NCBI GenBank assembly: GCA_037178625.1
Contig: CM074130.1
Coordinates: 496,001 to 560,000 of the forward strand
Origin: Skeletonema tropicum
Taxonomy: Eukaryota; Bacillariophyta; Thalassiosirophyceae; Thalassiosirales; Thalassiosiraceae
Direction: 5' to 3'
DNA length: 64,000 nt
Position 1 is the first letter of the stretch; every line of letters starts with the position of its first letter. Of the stretch, positions 31,453 to 44,690 are shown one piece after another. The position numbers and the translations under genes are program-made. Below the pieces are notes generated by a model. That model worked only from the letters and a program-made list of their open reading frames with translations, was not told the origin of the DNA and made no database searches.

Positions 31453-34351
31453 TCGTCCTCCAAAGGCGACAACGTTGAAATACAGGTCTTGGAACCTCAA
31501 GGTCAAGGCAAAGCCGTTGTTACTACTACTGAGGAAACTCTGACGATGACATTGCCAGATCAGAACGCAAAGGCCGCCGCATCAAATAAGCAGGTGAAGA
31601 AGAAGGAGACAGTTCTCGTCCATAGCAATGATAAGTCAGGCTCGGCAGTGACCATGAAGCAGAGGCAGGCATCCAATTCATCATCAGAGGTGGTGGCCAA
31701 AAAAGATGAAACGATATTAGGTCAGCAGCACACTACTACTACTACTACTACACCACAGAAGAAACCTACTACTCCTGCCCCATCATCACAACTTTCGAAT
31801 AGTAGTCCCACATCTCATTTGGAATTGGATATTTTGAATGCAACTCATCAAAATCTAGACTTTGTCCGACTCCAAAAGAGTTATTCCACCTCATTAATGG
31901 ATGAAGATAACTCCATCTCTTCTGAGGATGATCTACTCAACAACAAAGAAAAGGAGGAACAACAACAGCAGCAGGGGGTTGTTGAAGGAGGAGAAGAAAA
32001 AGAAGGAGCAGCGTGTACTACATCCGGATGTATTGACGTAACCAAAGATGTCAAAGATGGCTTCTCCGAACTAGTCAATGAACTAAAAACGACGACTAAT
32101 CAAACGACAGGAGAAGAATTACCCGAATTTGTCAATCAGGTACTATCACCCATGGCTAATTTTACCGATTACATGTTTTGTCGAATGGAAAGTGAATTAC
32201 CGGATGTTGTGGAGGAGGTGAATGAATTTTTATCGAATGATTTGCATCATTTAATTTTTAATACTGAGGAGGAACGAGGTGAAGGTGGAGGTGGAGGTGG
32301 GAATAATCAAGGAGAAGATGAGGATGGTGCTGGTGAGTTGGAGGCTGTGGAGGAAGAGGAAGAAGAAGAGGAGGAGTCGGTAGTAGAGAATGAGGAGGAG
32401 GGAGGAGTGGAAGAGAAGCAAGGCGAGGGAGTTGAAACAGCATGGGGTCCTCGACCAGAAGGTAATGGTGGTAATGGTGGTGGACAGAAACAGGGTGAAA
32501 CTAAAAGAGTCGCAGGAGGTCAAACCAACAAACAAGGAGGAGGAGGAGGAGACAATGGACAAGACAATGTCAATGAAGAAGGAGGCAACGAAGTATTAGT
32601 AGTAGACGGTCAAGATGATTCCACGGAGGTAATAGAAGCAGTACTAGGCCGTGGAGAATGGGAAGAAGTCATGCAAACCCGTCACGAGTGCGCCTCCTAC
32701 AGTCCCGCAACGGGATTTCTACTAAGGAAGGACGGCCGGCCCTGAACCATCTCACGACCAAGTCTTGGTTCGAGTCGATGCTACCATCCATCTCGACACG
32801 AGATTGTTTTGAGACACGCCGCCGTGACAACACGGTAGAGTTGATTGAAGAATTGTGGGTACCTGGACATGAGATTGTTGGCCACGTCGTCCGGACGGGT
32901 TCCGGAGTAGATGCCGAGTTCTTACTTGGGCAAACGTATTGCCGCATTGCTGCCGTATGGAGGTGGATGCTCCCAGTATGCTTGTATTCATGCCAAGGAT
33001 GCAATTGTTCTACCTGATGAGGCAGATAGTTATGAAGTAGCTGCATTGTTGTCGATGTATATGGCTGCGTTTCAATGTTTGGAGTCTGTTGTTGGTATTG
33101 ATTCCAAGGCTGGTGGTAGTGTTGCAGAGGATTTAGATGAAACCATGTCCGTGGCTGATTCGGTGGTAGATGAGGAAGAGGAAGCAGATGATGCTGAATC
33201 AATGAAGGAGGAGGAGGAGGAGGATGTTGAACGGGAATCAGAGGCGGGGGAGGATAATGCATTAAATGAGGAGGATGTCGACGATGACAAATCAGGGGGA
33301 GGAGAGATCGTTGGTCCTGAGGAAGAGGACGATACTGAATCGAAGGGAGATGATGATGTCAAGCTGGAAGGCTCTACTATTGGGTCAAGAAGTGAGGAGA
33401 ATATTGAGGAGGAGGGAACTAAGGACGAGGGAGATGGTGAAGTTGAATCTAAGGGAGAGGAAGGCTCTATGCGGATGTCAGAAGCGGATGTTGAATCTGA
33501 GAAAGAGGATGTTGAATCGAAGAAAGAGGATGATATTAGAGTTGTCGATCCAAAGGAAGAGGATGTGTATACAGGATGTAGTTGTACACCAATCTGTCTT
33601 TCCTCCACTGAAGCGGAAGAAGTGAAAAAGGTAGATCTAAATGAGGACAATGATGCAGTAGATGACATTTCACTGCTTGCGGAAGACGAAGGGCAAAAGA
33701 AAAGTCCTCTTTTTGGCATGAAAGTGCTGGTTGTTGGTGCTGGAAGTCCAGTCGGGCTTGCTTTGGTCGATCTAGCGAGGAACGCCGGCGCATTTGTTCA
33801 CGCCTTGTCAGAAAGGTCACACTTGAGTGCTATCCGTGAATTGGGTGCTAAGAGCTGGTATGAATTGTCCCAGAGGGCGAAGTGGGAGGCAGCTTGGAGA
33901 TCTGATATGGATTTGGTCATTGATACAATCGGGGATTCTGATTATAACCCATCCTTCTACACTGTTCTGACAACTCGAGGCAGACTAATAAGGGTGAATA
34001 CGACTTCCTGCGGTAAGAAGTACGAGCCACTGAGAACAAAAGAAGGGGGTTTGAAGAATCGGTTGAAGAATCGGTTGAATCGTCATGATTACAAACAACG
34101 TGTCATCAACGACAAGACTGTTGATGACTACAATATATTCAACAGCTGCGAAGAAGAGAAGGAGCTGTTTGAGGAAGATCTCGCCTATTTGCAAGACTTA
34201 GCTTCAAGTCGGTAAGATTGCACCCAAGATCTTCTCCCGAGTGGGCTTTGACCAGCTGGAGGGCGAGTGGGACAAGTTAGTGACAGCAGAAGGAATTACT
34301 GGTGTTTTAGTAGTATCTCCCTGGAAGGTCGGGTTTACTAAGATCGATTAG
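31453..34351 (+). pseudogene. Medium-chain dehydrogenase/reductase-like gene with four +1 shifts
   Basis: A long acidic N-terminal region (to about 32690) leads into MDR sequence spread over frames. GroES-like parts are DQVLVRVDATIHLDT, then ELWVPGHEIVGHVVRTGSG, then GKRIAALLPYGGGCSQYAC. A ~200-residue Glu/Asp-rich insert (about 33110-33700) follows. The Rossmann fold is KVLVVGAGSPVGLALVDLAR ... DLVIDTIGD, and a C-terminal part ends at 34351 (EGITGVLVVSPWKVGF). The frame must shift near 32742, 32805, 32935 and 34205, each time by one extra base in a short homopolymer. A TAG also lies just upstream at 31450-31452. It may be a pseudogene or a real gene with base-insertion errors. Confidence 0.65.
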
Positions 34352-34550
34352 GTTAGGATTGTATAAAGTGAGAGGGATGGGACGATATGATATCTGTGAT
34401 GTCGGCGACCATTCTTTGTTTTGTTTCGAAGTACCAAGCCTGGGCCAATTTTAAGGCGGTGGTGGTCACACTTGATTGCTACTAAGTAATTAGAAGTATG
34501 TTTATTTGTAATATCATCATTATTTTTGGTACACGCTTAAGGTATTCGCT

Positions 34551-35050
34551 NNNNNNNNNNNNNNNNNNNNNNNNNNNNNNNNNNNNNNNNNNNNNNNNNN
34601 NNNNNNNNNNNNNNNNNNNNNNNNNNNNNNNNNNNNNNNNNNNNNNNNNNNNNNNNNNNNNNNNNNNNNNNNNNNNNNNNNNNNNNNNNNNNNNNNNNNN
34701 NNNNNNNNNNNNNNNNNNNNNNNNNNNNNNNNNNNNNNNNNNNNNNNNNNNNNNNNNNNNNNNNNNNNNNNNNNNNNNNNNNNNNNNNNNNNNNNNNNNN
34801 NNNNNNNNNNNNNNNNNNNNNNNNNNNNNNNNNNNNNNNNNNNNNNNNNNNNNNNNNNNNNNNNNNNNNNNNNNNNNNNNNNNNNNNNNNNNNNNNNNNN
34901 NNNNNNNNNNNNNNNNNNNNNNNNNNNNNNNNNNNNNNNNNNNNNNNNNNNNNNNNNNNNNNNNNNNNNNNNNNNNNNNNNNNNNNNNNNNNNNNNNNNN
35001 NNNNNNNNNNNNNNNNNNNNNNNNNNNNNNNNNNNNNNNNNNNNNNNNNN
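34551..35050. other. Assembly gap, 500 N
   Basis: Exactly 500 undetermined bases, a conventional scaffold gap of unknown true length. Sequence to the right starts inside repeat block A. Confidence 0.98.
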
Positions 35051-37701
35051 CAATCCCCCTCCCCCATCAAATCCGAACAAAAGCGGCACCATCCCTGTAA
35101 TCCTCATGATAATAAATACCACCCCGCCCAATATAATCTTTGCTACTAATAATATACATAGATATCCCCCCCACAACATAACATGTAATTAAATCATGAC
35201 ATATCTGGTACATTTATTATTTATTGAGTTACTCCATAGAATTATTATTATTACTAAATTCCTTTGATTATTATTCAGTTACCGTTATTGCTAATATATT
35301 AGTGCCGCCATTATGAACTTCTACTCCCTTGGAGTGTTACTATTTACTATCACACAAATCGCTGCGCTCCAGATGTATTATTTCCATACACATGATTCGA
35401 CGCTCCGCCACTCCATAGACGACGCCGCTAGCCCAGTAATTCCTCTACAAATTGGTTGCGCTATTTATTAGCTTCAATATAAGCCACCAACTGTTAAAAT
35501 ACTCCGGCTACTCGCCGAGGACGACCCATGACATTGGTGGATAAAGAAGCATTTGATTCGCACAAAATAACTCTACAGAATATTTCTGCAGAAGTCAATC
35601 CATGCAATATTGGGTTCCCTCCTGGCCAAAACCACTAATTAGTGGTCATACGTAGGCGGTAGTTAGAGGACATTCTAACACCTCCCAATACCTCCCAATC
35701 AAGGAACATACCACCAAAGACCTCTATAACAGAGTTCAAACCTAAAAATCCGGAATAAAAACGTCCTAATAGAAGCAGAGATAGCTAAACACACACCATA
35801 AAATCGCTATTTTAGTGACCACTAATTAGTGGTCGAGAATTATGTGTTGTTGTGTAATTGTTTATGCTTCCCCCAACAAACAGTGCACATGGGAACCTTC
35901 TTATGATATGTGGAGTAGGTTTTGACCTCTATGCGGCATGTGGCACGCCTATCCTTGATGTACTGTGTGCCAACCTTCTGCCGACATTTTGTAAAATCTG
36001 GCTTGAATTCAAGCACGGGCTTGACCGTCTAGCTCGCCTGTTGGGGCGAATAGGAGAGCAGGAAGCTTTCCTGCACTGCATATGATGTTGTTCTAACATT
36101 TACTTGGCTGATTGACGACGAAAATCACGTTGGGGTGGAGAATTCTCAACTCTAGTATGCGATATCTTGACACGAGAAGGGCGCAAATTAGCGCAAATTC
36201 TGCTGAAATGAGGTGTAGGCGCAGGTTTAGCGGAGATAACAGCCAATCAAAGGATATCGTCGTGTACATTAATGTCGTTGTGGTCGCTGTGCAAGAGATC
36301 ACCATCGGATTTGCATTACTTATTGGCCAAACATACATCATAGAGTGGTGATTTGGTGCTGATGGATGCCAATTTTTTTTTGGAAAAAATGCGCTACACC
36401 ACAACCTGGCATCACCTGCAGCCGCCCTGTCATTAATTTGGACCATTCCACCAACAATATTCCTATAATTAATATCATATGATGCTGTCTTTGTTTTTAT
36501 TCCATTTAAAGCGGTTGATTTGTCGAATAATTATTGAATATTGCCATTATATTTGTGTCGATAAATCGTCATCATCGCATCCCCGTCGCTTCAATTCATG
36601 TGAGATGCTAACCAAAACGAACTCTCTTGGGTAGATGGGCCGCTTTCCATGTCCCCATCTGTAGATAGGTTGGCCGCTTTGGGTAGGGATCGTTGTTTTC
36701 GAGTAGAATACCGTCGTATGTCGACTGCAAATAACTTTGCATGGTGGTTGGGACATCATCCGGTTGCCGGTGAAGTTTGTGCATGATTGTTGTAGGATCC
36801 AGGCCATCTCGATGCTCTTCTTCGACCACCTGGTTAGCCACTCATATTGTGACTGTTGTATGAGGAATCGACCTCACGTCAACTGGGAGTACTAATAGCA
36901 CTATTATTGGTTATTCTTTTCTACTTTCTTCAATGAGACCCATCATGGTGGATTTCCCTTCATTCCCTTCGCGGAATATTGTTGACAGCACGCTTTCATT
37001 TACTTACCAGAAAGTACCCGTATGCTTACATATCAGTGAGTGTCCGTATATATACCTATAAATTAGGTACCCTAATTTTCCGGCTGTCAACTGTTGTGGT
37101 ATGCTTTCTGATGGGTAAAAGCATCTACTAAATGCAGATACGACGGCTCGTATGCTGGGCCTCTTTCGCCATGGTGATGGTGTGATGAAATGTGAGTTCT
37201 ACGGGTGGCAACATTTTTGATATCAATTCCTACGTACCCCCAAGTTGAAGTTGCAAAACTTCCGAAAAAAACTCGTCGGCTGTTCGCCAAATTTGTCAGT
37301 AGGCTTGTGTTTGAACGTTAATAGGTTGGGCCCTCTCCAGGGAACACGTGATATAATAGGTGTACGCATTGTCAAGACATTGAAGAGGGTGCCACCTGAA
37401 TTTGATAACGTTTGAGTGATTATAAGGGGGTCGTAGGAGATCGTAAACTGACCACTAATTAGTGGTTTTTCCGCTAATTAGTGGCCCCAGGAGGGAACCC
37501 AATATTATTATTCAAATCCTTCGAGAATCACGTCGGAAATGGTGCTGCTGTTATATTGGTGCTGTTTTTCTGCGCTTTAATTGTTCATGTAGTGTGCAGA
37601 AGCAGTAGTGGGGGGGGGGGAGTGGAGCGGCTGCCATTGTCTTAGGTGATTTTTTTGGGTGCGACGAGGGATGATGAGAACCTAAAAAAAGAGGGGCCCT
37701 A
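35051..37701 (+). repeat. Repeat block A, copy 1, interrupted by a transposon
   Basis: 35051-35611 and 37501-~37701 together match 40962-~41714 almost base for base (constant offset 5911 on the left part). The inserted 35612-37500 segment is absent from the other copy. The block is AT-rich and non-coding, and its left end is lost in the gap. Confidence 0.9.
35612..37500. mobile_element. 1889-bp non-autonomous inverted-repeat transposon, TSD AATATT
   Basis: The ends are GGGTTCCCTCCTGG and its complement. AATATT is present at 35606-35611 and again at 37501-37506, while the uninterrupted copy at 41517-41522 has it once. A 14-bp palindrome, CCACTAATTAGTGG, occurs at 35632, 35819 and 37452, with a one-base variant at 37471. 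Open frames inside are short and show no transposase, so an enzyme must come from elsewhere. Confidence 0.93.
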
Positions 37702-37938
37702 TGTGCTTTCTCACAAAAAGAAAGTGTAATGCAAACCACCACCACTGCCAGCAACTTACCACCATCCAATCCAAGCGGCATGTGCTCAACATGGGGAAGA
37801 CCTGCGTCATAGCCAACTAGAGTACTAGCAACATCAACACAATAATTTATTAATACCTCCCCCCCCCCGCGCCTCCCCCGCCTCCCCACTCAAATAATTA
37901 ATTAATAACTTGTGGAACACTTCTCCCACCAGTAAGTT

Positions 37939-38260
37939 AGTTAGTACACTTCGTCCGTGGTGCTGAAAGTTGCAACAAGTCCTGGTACAAAACCTACGTA
38001 CAGCCTATATATGAATTCCAACGTAGGCCTACGTAGGAATTAAAACCCTAACCCTAACTTGAGCATTGAAATTGGTTTTTGTCAGTCCAACAAGGGGTTG
38101 GCAGTCGGTGGTTTTGTACATGGACTGAAAATGTTTGGTGGTTGTTTTGGTGAAGGCCATTGTTGATGTGGTGGTACGAGGGATCCCAGATGGGTTTGAG
38201 GCTACTGCTAGCTAAATTGCACAGTCTTGGCCCTTTTTCCAAACATCCACTCTCATCTCC
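37939..38260. repeat. Repeat block C, copy 1 (322 bp)
   Basis: Matches 48495-48816 over its full length. It contains CCTACGTAGG palindromic motifs and a short CCCTAACCCTAAC telomere-like stretch near 38045. Confidence 0.9.
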
Positions 38261-38580
38261 CAAAATCACAGATCACGCTATCTCACAACATTCGCAACTC
38301 CACCATGGCATGAGCCGCTTCTCCCCTACGTAACACACAATGCTCTCCTAGCACACACAATAAAGCAAATAAACAAACAAACATTCAGAGACATAAGCGC
38401 AACTAACTACCATCCACATAGCATGTCTACTAAATATTATCTACATAATCATTGTATGCATACATTTTTGGGGTGGATTGTTTCTGGGGTGCTGCAGAGC
38501 AAAAAGAGCTACGACAAACTAAATACCAGCACCAAGCCTGCCGGGGTACATGTGCATTAACAATTTTTGTTTGCGCCAGT

Positions 38581-38972
38581 CTAGATAGAATCTTTTCCAG
38601 CAGCATTGCTCTTCCTCAATTTCTTCACATTGCGACTATTCCCCCCCTTCTTCACTTCACATTTATTATTTTCTGATGCTATTTCAAGATTCAGCTCATC
38701 CAACTCCTGTTGGACATTGCTCATGTGCTCCCAATATTTTTTGTTACTACCTATATAGAGTAAGAAAGGAGGGCGGTATACACATGTCAGCAAGGAACTG
38801 CAGATCTTTGTAAAAGGAAAATCAAATCTAACTCACTAGCTACTGCCTCCATTGCCATGAACCCATACATGCGTCTGTTTGCCTCAGCTGCTTCCTTCTG
38901 GTTTTTTTCTAATGCGGCAAGTCGCTCCTCAAGACGTTGCTTCTTTTCTAAAAGCAGCCTTTGATGTTGCAT
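38581..38972 (-). CDS. Small two-exon coiled-coil protein, 101 aa
   Basis: Exon 1 is 38837-38972 and exon 2 is 38581-38750, joined across an 86-bp intron (GTGAGT donor, TATATAG acceptor, phase 1). The joined protein is almost entirely charged helix (LLLEKKQRLEERLAALEKNQ; NVQQELDELNLEIASENNK) with a basic C-terminus ending KDSI. No family recognised. It is the only gene with a convincing structure in the 34.5-49.5 kb repeat zone. Confidence 0.65.
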
Positions 38973-39164
38973 AATGATGCTGATGATGATAGAGGAAAGA
39001 GCATATGCAGCTTCACACTTTGGAATTATGAGAACTAAAAGAAGAGTAGACTGTGATGCAATCTGTCACCTATTCAAGATTTGGAGTTGTGAGAGCTCCA
39101 AAATAACATGGCATTTGACTCATAACATGTGACTCCTTCAACCTTAGCTTCAACTGGAGGGAAA

Positions 39165-40347
39165 CTGTCCATGAGAGATGAGAGATGATGTCAGACCATG
39201 TGGTACTCAATGCTCAGGAAGTCCAATCCAAAATACTTCCTCTGCATTCAGTACCGCATCACCACATTGACAGAGAAGCTGTCCATGAGAGATGAGAGAT
39301 GATGTCAGACAATGTGGTACTCAATGCTCAGGAAGTCCAATCCAAAATACTTCCTCTGCATTCAGTACCGCATCACCACATTGACAGAGAAGCTGTCCAT
39401 AAGAGATGAGAGATGATGTCTGACCATGTGGTACTCAATGCTCAGGAAGTCCAATCCAAAATACTTCCTCTGCATTCAGTACCGCATCAACACATTGACA
39501 GAGAAGCTGTCCATGAGAGATGAGAGATGATGTCAGACAATGTGGTACTCAATGCTCAGGAAGTCCAATCCAAAATACTTCCTCTGCATTCAGTACCGCA
39601 TCACCACATTGACAGAAAAGCTGTCCATGAGAGATGAGAGATGATGTCAGACCATGTGGTACTCAATGCTCAAGAAGTCCAATCCAAAATACTTCCTCTG
39701 CATTCAGTACCGCATCACCACATTGACAGAAAAGCTGTCCATGAGAGATGAGAGATGATGTCAGACCATGTGGTACTCAATGCTCAGGAAGTCCAATCCA
39801 AAATACTTCCTCTGCATTCAGTACCGCATCACCACATTGACAGATGAAATACTCTGACTAAGTATCTACCTATGAAGGAGGAAGAGGAGGAGGAGATGGT
39901 GATGGAAGAGCTCATGAACTGTAGCTACTGCTTCCAGTCATATCACAGAACAAAAGAAATAATGGAGCATCAAAAGAACTTACCACTCACATACCACACT
40001 ATGCCTATGTGTTGTTGTGGCCTACCTCTCATCCATTCTGATGCTGATGGAAAATTGTGTGCCAGCTGGAGAAGAACTACCTCTCTAGAGAGGAGCAGAA
40101 CTAGAATGCAGGCAATTGACAGAGAAGCTGTCCATGAGAGATGAGAGATGATGTCAGACCATGTGGTACTCAATGCTCAAGAAGTCCAATCCAAAATACT
40201 TCCTCTGCATTCAGTACCGCATCACCACATTGACAGAAAAGCTGTCCATGAGAGATGAGAGATGATGTCAGACCATGTGGTACTCAATGCTCAGGAAGTC
40301 CAATCCAAAATACTTCCTCTGCATTCAGTACCGCATCACCACATTGA
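39165..40347. repeat. 114-bp minisatellite, 6 + 2 copies
   Basis: Units start at 39165, 39279, 39393, 39507, 39621 and 39735. A ~280-bp spacer follows, then units at 40128 and 40242, after which the spacer begins again (to about 40535). The period is a multiple of three, but both strands of the unit have stops in every frame I checked, so it is not coding now. The spacer encodes a short Glu-rich/Cys peptide in both copies. Confidence 0.92.
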
Positions 40348-40961
40348 CAGATGAAATACTCTGACTAAGTATCTACCTATGAAGGAGGAAGAGGAGGAGG
40401 AGATCATGGTGATGGAAGAGCTCATAAACTGTAGCTACTGCTTCCAGTCATATCACAGAACAAAAGAAATAATGGAGGAGCATCAAAAGAACTTACCACT
40501 CACATACCACACTATGCCTATGTGTTGTTGTGGCCTAAACAAATTGCTTTTTTTTGGCATTTTGAGCTACAAATGACTCATCTTGCCAACGGGACTACTC
40601 ATATTGCCAATCGTGACTACTCATAATTCCAAAGGCTACTACTAGCTTTATTCCACTGTATTAGCTCTTTTACCAAATTTGACCAATCTGGTTCTCCTAC
40701 CTCAGACCACACCAACCTACATCCTTCTCTCGACACAACTCACCATGGCGCCGCTCAAATACCATTCGACACAACTTGCCATAGCACATCAAATTAATGA
40801 TATCGTTGTATAAAATTCAGGTGGTATCTGCGCCACATCATCGCGCTAATATCCGCCAAATATCGTTCCTGTAACTACAATATTATTTTCCATATTATAT
40901 AAGGAGCCTCGCTCGCTCATACATGTTGTTGCTTGCAATCCCCTTGCCCAAACCATGCTCG

Positions 40962-41714
40962 CAATCCCCCTCCCCCATCAAATCCGAACAAAAGCGGCAC
41001 CATCCCTGTAATCCTCATGATAATAAATACCACCCCGCCCAATATAATCTTTGCTACTAATAATATACATAGATATCCCCCCCACAACATAACATGTAAT
41101 TAAATCATGACATATCTGGTACATTTATTATTTATTGAGTTACTCCATAGAATTATTATTATTACTAAATTCCTTTGATTATTATTCAGTTACCGTTATT
41201 GCTAATATATTAGTGCCGCCATTATGAACTTCTACTCCCTTGGAGTGTTACTATTTACCATCACACAAATCGCTGCGCTCCAGATGTATTATTTCCATAC
41301 ACATGATTCGACGCTCCGCCACTCCATAGACAACGCCGCTAGCCCAGTAATTCCTCTACAAATCGCTTGCGCTATTTATTAGCTTCAATATAAGCCACCA
41401 ACTGTTAAAATACTCCGGCTACTCGCCGAGGACGACCCATGACATTGGTGGATAAAGAAGCATTTGATTCGCACAAAATAACTCTACAGAATATTACTGC
41501 AGAAGTCAATCCATGCAATATTATTATTCAAATCCTTCGAGAATCACGTCGGAAATGGTGCTGCTGTTATATTGGTGCTGTTTTTCTGCGCTTTAATTGT
41601 TCATGTAGTGTGCAGAAGCAGTAGTGGGGGGGGGAGTGGAGCGGCTGCCATTGTCTTAGGTGATTTTTTTGGGTGCGACGAGGGATGATGAGAACCAAAA
41701 AAAAGAGGGGCCCT
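40962..41714. repeat. Repeat block A, copy 2 (empty transposon site)
   Basis: Uninterrupted version of 35051-37701. At its right end it joins directly to block B (from 41712). Confidence 0.9.
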
Positions 41715-42635
41715 AAACAAAGTGATAATTTTTTCATATAACCGTCAGAAAATGTGGCTTATGTGAAACACGACCACGGCTATTTGAAACGTGACTGTAG
41801 TTTATTTGAAAGTGCTACTGCCAGCTTGATTGCACAGTATGAGCACCTCTACCAAAGAATCACCCTCAGATCATTCATCTCCTCCTCAACTCGAACTATC
41901 GACATGGCCGACGCTTCCACTAGAGAGACACAAGATGCCATAACAAACAAACCCGTCCGTACGGTAGCATAAATTTATAAATGACATAAGCGCTATGTCA
42001 TGGCGCAGCTATCCGTCAAGTTTCATCACTGCAGCTATTGTATTAATTTCCATAATATCAATAGAGCAGCGACTGCTCTCTCGCTCCGTCGCTCACTCAC
42101 ATACCACCTCTTCTATTACCCCCCATGTTTAATAACACCCATATTGGCAGTAACCACGCCTTCCTAATAATAATTAACGCCCCCCTATTTATTATTATCC
42201 TCATAACTACGCTATACACTCGGATATTTAAAGCCACACAAGGCAATAATATTTACATGTCAAACAATAAATACATATTAATTCACTTGAATTAATCCTT
42301 TAAATTAGCATTATTATTTATCATAGTTGCTTATTATTTAGTCGATACTATCGGCAATACAATTCTGTCATTATTCCTCTGCATCTTCTTTTGAAGGGTA
42401 ATAATACTACATTACATCAATGCATCCCCATCTGTGCGCAATTATTTCATCATGTTGATGTCGGCTACCGATGCTTCTCAGGCGATGGCGGCGGATCAAT
42501 AAAACCTTCACTGATCGATTGCGCTATGTATGACGTTGAAAATATGCCGCCATACGTCTTATTGCTCCAAGTATTGGCCGAGAACGAGTCGGTGCCGCCG
42601 GGCAAGTTATTGTGATGACTTCGCTCCATTTTCTC
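41712..42635. repeat. Repeat block B, copy 1
   Basis: 924 bp nearly identical to 47558-48493; the second copy has an 11-bp insertion near 47925. Two short open frames (41754-41972, 42391-42615) are conserved in both copies, but conservation at this identity does not show they are genes. Confidence 0.9.
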
Positions 42636-43186
42636 TCTGCAGAATATTATTAGATATCATGCTACACACAATATTATTATTCAGTTCCTTCGCCCCTCAT
42701 GTCGGCTATGATGATGCGGCCATGTTGGTGCTATTTTTATGTGCAGGATTTTTGTGTGCTGTCGTCTACATAGTAGTAAGACATCATCTCCCCATGGTGA
42801 TGGTCTTCGGGTTCGGATCGGGTGGTGGGAGGTGGTGATGTTTCCATGGGTGAAATCTCAAAAGTGGGAAAAGCCATCTAATGTGATGTTCCATGGGTGA
42901 AATCTCAAAAGTGGGAAAAGCCCATGTACATATCCATCCGCGATCACTACTACAGCCCTACTTACTACAGCCCCCAACGCACTGGGCACCGCACCAACAC
43001 ACCTCAACACATAGGTTTGTTATATCTTGTTCTTTTGCAGTCTAGTACCCCTATATTTCAGCACCTTATATTATACAGCCCATTTTTAGTATTTCTTCTT
43101 TGTCCTTATTTTTTTGTGTTACTAGAGAATGTCAGCACCTTATATTCGGAATTCCACGTGTAGTCTTCTGTTAGGTTTCTAAATCG

Positions 43187-43315
43187 TTTATTGCACTGGT
43201 ACTTATCAGAACCAATGTTCTATTTTTAATAGTTTATTACACTGGTACTTACCAGAACCAATGTTATATTCTTAATAGTTTATTGCACTGGTACTTACCA
43301 GAACCAATGTTACAA
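43187..43315. repeat. 46-bp tandem repeat, about 3 copies
   Basis: Units start at 43187, 43233 and 43279 and share CACTGGTACTTACCAGAACC, itself partly palindromic (CTGGTA..TACCAG). Confidence 0.85.
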
Positions 43316-44690
43316 TCTCAACCAATATGTTTCGACCTGTGGAGGACAGCCCGGACCGTGCTTGTCCAGTTATCCTCATGGCTACAAAACGGTCCTCAAC
43401 ACACCAACGCTGCGCCGAAGGCAAACAACCGAGCAAAGCAACCATGTCGTCGGAACTCTTGGCAGCACACAACACACACAGTAGTAAATTAATCATCAAA
43501 TAGCACCCCCCCCCCTCTGCTGTTGCCCCCCCTATCGATTAATTATCAATTGGGCCAAAAATAAGTCCCCCCTCCCCTCCCCAAACAAAGAATTAAGAAT
43601 TAATCAATTATTATTATGCAAAGCAATCTCTACACAAATTTGCAAAGCTACTGCATTTGATGGCATTTTGGACCAAAGTTGAACTTTCAGCTATAGCATT
43701 TGCTCAACTTCAACTTTCTCAACTTTTTTGTCATTTTGGCTGTGGCCAACTTCAACTTTTCTAACTTTTGAACAATTAGATGTAGGCCAACTTCAACTTT
43801 CTCAACTTTTGGACAATGAGCAGATGTCAAACTTCAACTCTAAGTTCAACTTCTTTCTAACACTGGTGGTGGAGCTGGTCCGAAACAAACAATTCAAGTT
43901 ACCATATCCTCATGCTGCTGCAAATGAACCTACTCCTACTCGTACTACTCGCACTACTACTGCTGCAAGAACTCCTTCATCACGAAGACACTACAGTGAG
44001 TTCACACAATTTTGACTTGTTTGGCAATGTTTTTATTACCATCTCACAAAATTCTGTCCATATCAATTTTCAGATTCACCTACCTCTGAAGTGGGATAAT
44101 GCCTTTATGGGTTTTTGTATCTTGCTCATCAGAAATCTTGTCAACTTCAAATTCTGATATTATTCCGATGTCAAAGAATAAGAAAATCCAGTATCGAAAT
44201 CTGAACTTTCGCGCATCAGAATTCGGACTGTCACACATCAGAATTTTTTTTTTGATCATCAGAATTAAATTCTGGTTTTATTACATTGCATTGTATGACA
44301 CATATGATTAATTACATGACACATAATTAAATTGCATTCGAATCATCGCAAAGAAGACACAAAAAGTAACAAAGCTTTATTACTACTTACTACCTACTTA
44401 AGACGCACATACAAATACACCAAAACAAGTATGCACCCCAAATGACAACTCACGGGATAACTGTGATGTCATCTCCAAGAGAATCTATTACATGAAAACT
44501 TCATACTCTTACCTTACAATTCCAATGACAAGCTGAAATAATTTCAGTTGTATATTCTACAGCAGCAGCAAAGAAGTTTAGCCAACAATTATGTGAAAAA
44601 GCCTAGTACTGCTGCGTCATACACTCACCTCTTTATTCCCAGGACCAACCAAAGCCAACCATGCAATTATTATTACCCCTTCTTCAGGCC
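43316..44690. other. AT-rich, low-complexity stretch without a gene
   Basis: Includes many copies of CAACTTCAACTTT-like sequence at 43690-43860 and ATCAGAATT-like motifs at 44200-44280. No coding region could be supported. Confidence 0.4.

Noticed and set aside
32669..33719. 197-aa and 215-aa minus-strand open frames
   Set aside because: Antisense to the acidic MDR insert; the Ser-rich translation is what GAA/GAG/GAT codons give on the other strand.
34498..35179. Open frames across the first run of N
   Set aside because: They consist almost entirely of undetermined residues.
39165..40347. CRISPR-like array
   Set aside because: Units are contiguous 114-bp repeats without unique spacers, in eukaryotic DNA; it is a minisatellite.
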